Assembly: GCA_048061315.1 (NCBI GenBank)
Contig: JBGMRJ010000127.1
Coordinates: forward strand, 1-6,013
Direction of reading: 5' to 3'
DNA: 6,013 bases
Source: CAYQUC01 sp048061315
GTDB lineage: Bacteria; Pseudomonadota; Gammaproteobacteria; UBA6429; Thiohalophilaceae
Notes under the pieces: model-generated
Seen by the model: the letters and a program-made list of their open reading frames with translations, nothing else
The model's database searches: none
What the model was told of the DNA's origin: nothing
In this document: positions 5,425-6,013 of the stretch, piece after piece
Layout: each line of letters opens with the position of its first letter
Numbering within the stretch: position 1 is the stretch's first letter
Program-made: the position numbers and the translations under genes

Positions 5425-5601
5425 ATGTGGTTAACCATTATTTCGGCTATTGCCTTTGGCGCATTTGCTCTCTATCTGATACCCAGAGCAAAGCATATGA
5501 TCCAGAATGGTCCTAAAGGTTCCAGTCAGGATTGGCGAGGTTTTATCATTATAATCGCCGTTTTAATTGTTTTTGTATTTATGTTGATCAAATTAGTCTA
5601 A
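5425..5601 (+). CDS. Small two-helix membrane protein, first of a tandem pair
   Basis: A 58-codon ORF of unknown function that I do not recognise as a named family. It starts at ATG 5425 behind a well-spaced AGGA Shine-Dalgarno (5414-5417, 7 nt) and ends TAA. Residues about 2-19 form one hydrophobic helix, closed by I19-P20-R21-A-K23. A basic, polar loop follows (about 21-38, with NGPKGSSQDWRG), then a second strongly hydrophobic helix at about 39-56. By the positive-inside rule the loop is cytoplasmic and both ends face the periplasm. It aligns without gaps to the next small ORF, sharing the MW start and the IP-basic-x-K turn. It sits between yccA and serS, downstream of a leaky-looking terminator. 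Coding evidence is the ribosome-binding site, regular two-helix design and the paralogous neighbour. Confidence 0.8.
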   Translation: MWLTIISAIAFGAFALYLIPRAKHMIQNGPKGSSQDWRGFIIIIAVLIVFVFMLIKLV

Positions 5602-5641
5602 CCAGCTAAATTATGTTAAAAACCTAAAGAGGCATAATTCA

Positions 5642-5821
5642 ATGATGTGGGTACAAATTATAATAATTGTAGTGTCTTTAGCTATAATCATTCTTTCAAT
5701 TCCAAAACTAAAAACTAAATATCAAGCAAGCAGCCCTGAAACACAGGAGAAAATAGCATTATACATTCCACTGATCCTGGCTATTATTGGTGCAATAATT
5801 CTAATAGGCGTTGTTCGTTAA
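5642..5821 (+). CDS. Small two-helix membrane protein, second of a tandem pair
   Basis: A 59-codon ORF of unknown function, 40 nt after the first small gene. AAAGAGG (5626-5632) lies 9 nt before the first of two adjacent ATGs, so 5642 is preferred over 5645. Helix one is about residues 4-20 and ends at I20-P21-K22-L-K24. A polar loop with KTKYQASSPETQEK follows, and helix two is about 39-57, ending in R59. The M-W start, the position of the IP turn and the total length match the first small protein with no gap, so the pair probably arose by duplication although overall identity is low. No terminator follows. Its stop codon lies 16 bp from the stop of the convergent serS. Confidence 0.78.
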   Translation: MMWVQIIIIVVSLAIIILSIPKLKTKYQASSPETQEKIALYIPLILAIIGAIILIGVVR

Positions 5822-5837
5822 TCTTTAATAAAGCCAA

Positions 5838-6013
5838 TTACATATTCGTTACCCCCCCCATATAAGGTTTGAGTACTTCAGGAATATTGATCGTGCCATC
5901 TTGTTGTTGATAATTTTCAATTATCGCAACCAATGTCCGACCAATTGCTAAAGCCGAACCATTTAGAGTATGAACTAATTCAGGTTTATTGGTATCAGGA
6001 TTGCGCCAACGCG
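5838..6013 (-). CDS. serS: Seryl-tRNA synthetase, C-terminal end (5' part beyond the window)
   Basis: The last 57 codons of a cytoplasmic class II synthetase that charges tRNA-Ser and tRNA-Sec with serine. The peptide contains the conserved motif 3 region and C-terminus: LVHTLNGSALAIGRTLVAI (visible residues 12-30, with the motif 3 arginine at 25), then ENYQQQDGTINIPEVLKPYMGG. E. coli SerRS has nearly the same stretch. The final residues are unusual: after MGG the frame runs VTNM and stops at 5838, because of a run of eight G (minus strand, 5852-5859). A frame with one more or two fewer G would read NEYVIGFIKD and stop at 5818, close to the normal SerRS ending of the LEYIG type. The active-site region is unaffected. 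The gene is convergent with the small membrane genes. Confidence 0.95.
   Translation of the reverse strand, partial: RWRNPDTNKPELVHTLNGSALAIGRTLVAIIENYQQQDGTINIPEVLKPYMGGVTNM

Noticed and set aside
5823..5833. CTTTA-A-TAAAG as a bidirectional terminator between the small genes and serS
   Set aside because: A 5-bp A/T-rich stem with a 1-nt loop is not a plausible terminator.

Overview
This window reads as chromosomal core sequence of a low-GC gammaproteobacterium. The strongest evidence is gene order. On the minus strand it runs response regulator (UvrY/GacA) - uvrC - pgsA - tRNA-Gly(GCC) - tRNA-Cys(GCA), the arrangement known from Escherichia coli (uvrY-uvrC-pgsA-glyW-cysT) and in part from Pseudomonas. 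The second half, tRNA-Ser(TGA) divergent from a YccA-family gene and close to serS, is also a recognisable gammaproteobacterial neighbourhood. Base composition is AT-rich and the protein sequences are clearly diverged from E. coli, so I do not assign a genus. No mobile element, CRISPR array or phage gene is visible.

Layout. Positions 1-211 hold two minus-strand tRNA genes, a truncated tRNA-Cys and a complete tRNA-Gly. They are separated by an intrinsic terminator, and tRNA-Cys has its own extended -10 promoter inside an inverted repeat. tRNA-Gly has a near-consensus promoter between its 5' end and the pgsA stop. Positions 270-4130 hold four minus-strand genes, read from right to left: a two-component response regulator, a family 5 (UDGb-type) iron-sulfur uracil-DNA glycosylase, the nucleotide-excision nuclease subunit UvrC, and the phospholipid enzyme PgsA. 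The glycosylase-uvrC gap is 7 nt and the uvrC stop touches the pgsA start, so these three are probably one transcript. The response regulator has a promoter with a perfect TATAAT and a dyad just upstream of it.

Positions 4306-4393 encode tRNA-Ser(TGA). The 282-bp gap from 4394 to 4675 separates it from the divergent yccA-like gene (4676-5347) and holds two hairpins and several promoter-like elements but no ORF. yccA ends in a hairpin terminator. Two small genes (58 and 59 codons) follow that the supplied longer-ORF set omits. Both have Shine-Dalgarno sequences and encode two-helix membrane proteins that align without gaps and look like tandem paralogues. Convergent to them, at the right edge, is the 3' end of serS.

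How the genes fit together: a base-excision enzyme and a nucleotide-excision enzyme sit behind a global regulator, while the right half pairs seryl-tRNA synthetase with a serine tRNA and a membrane-protein quality-control factor (YccA, a modulator of the FtsH protease in E. coli). The least understood parts are the paired small membrane proteins, the structured yccA leader, and an eight-base G run that changes the serS C-terminal reading frame.
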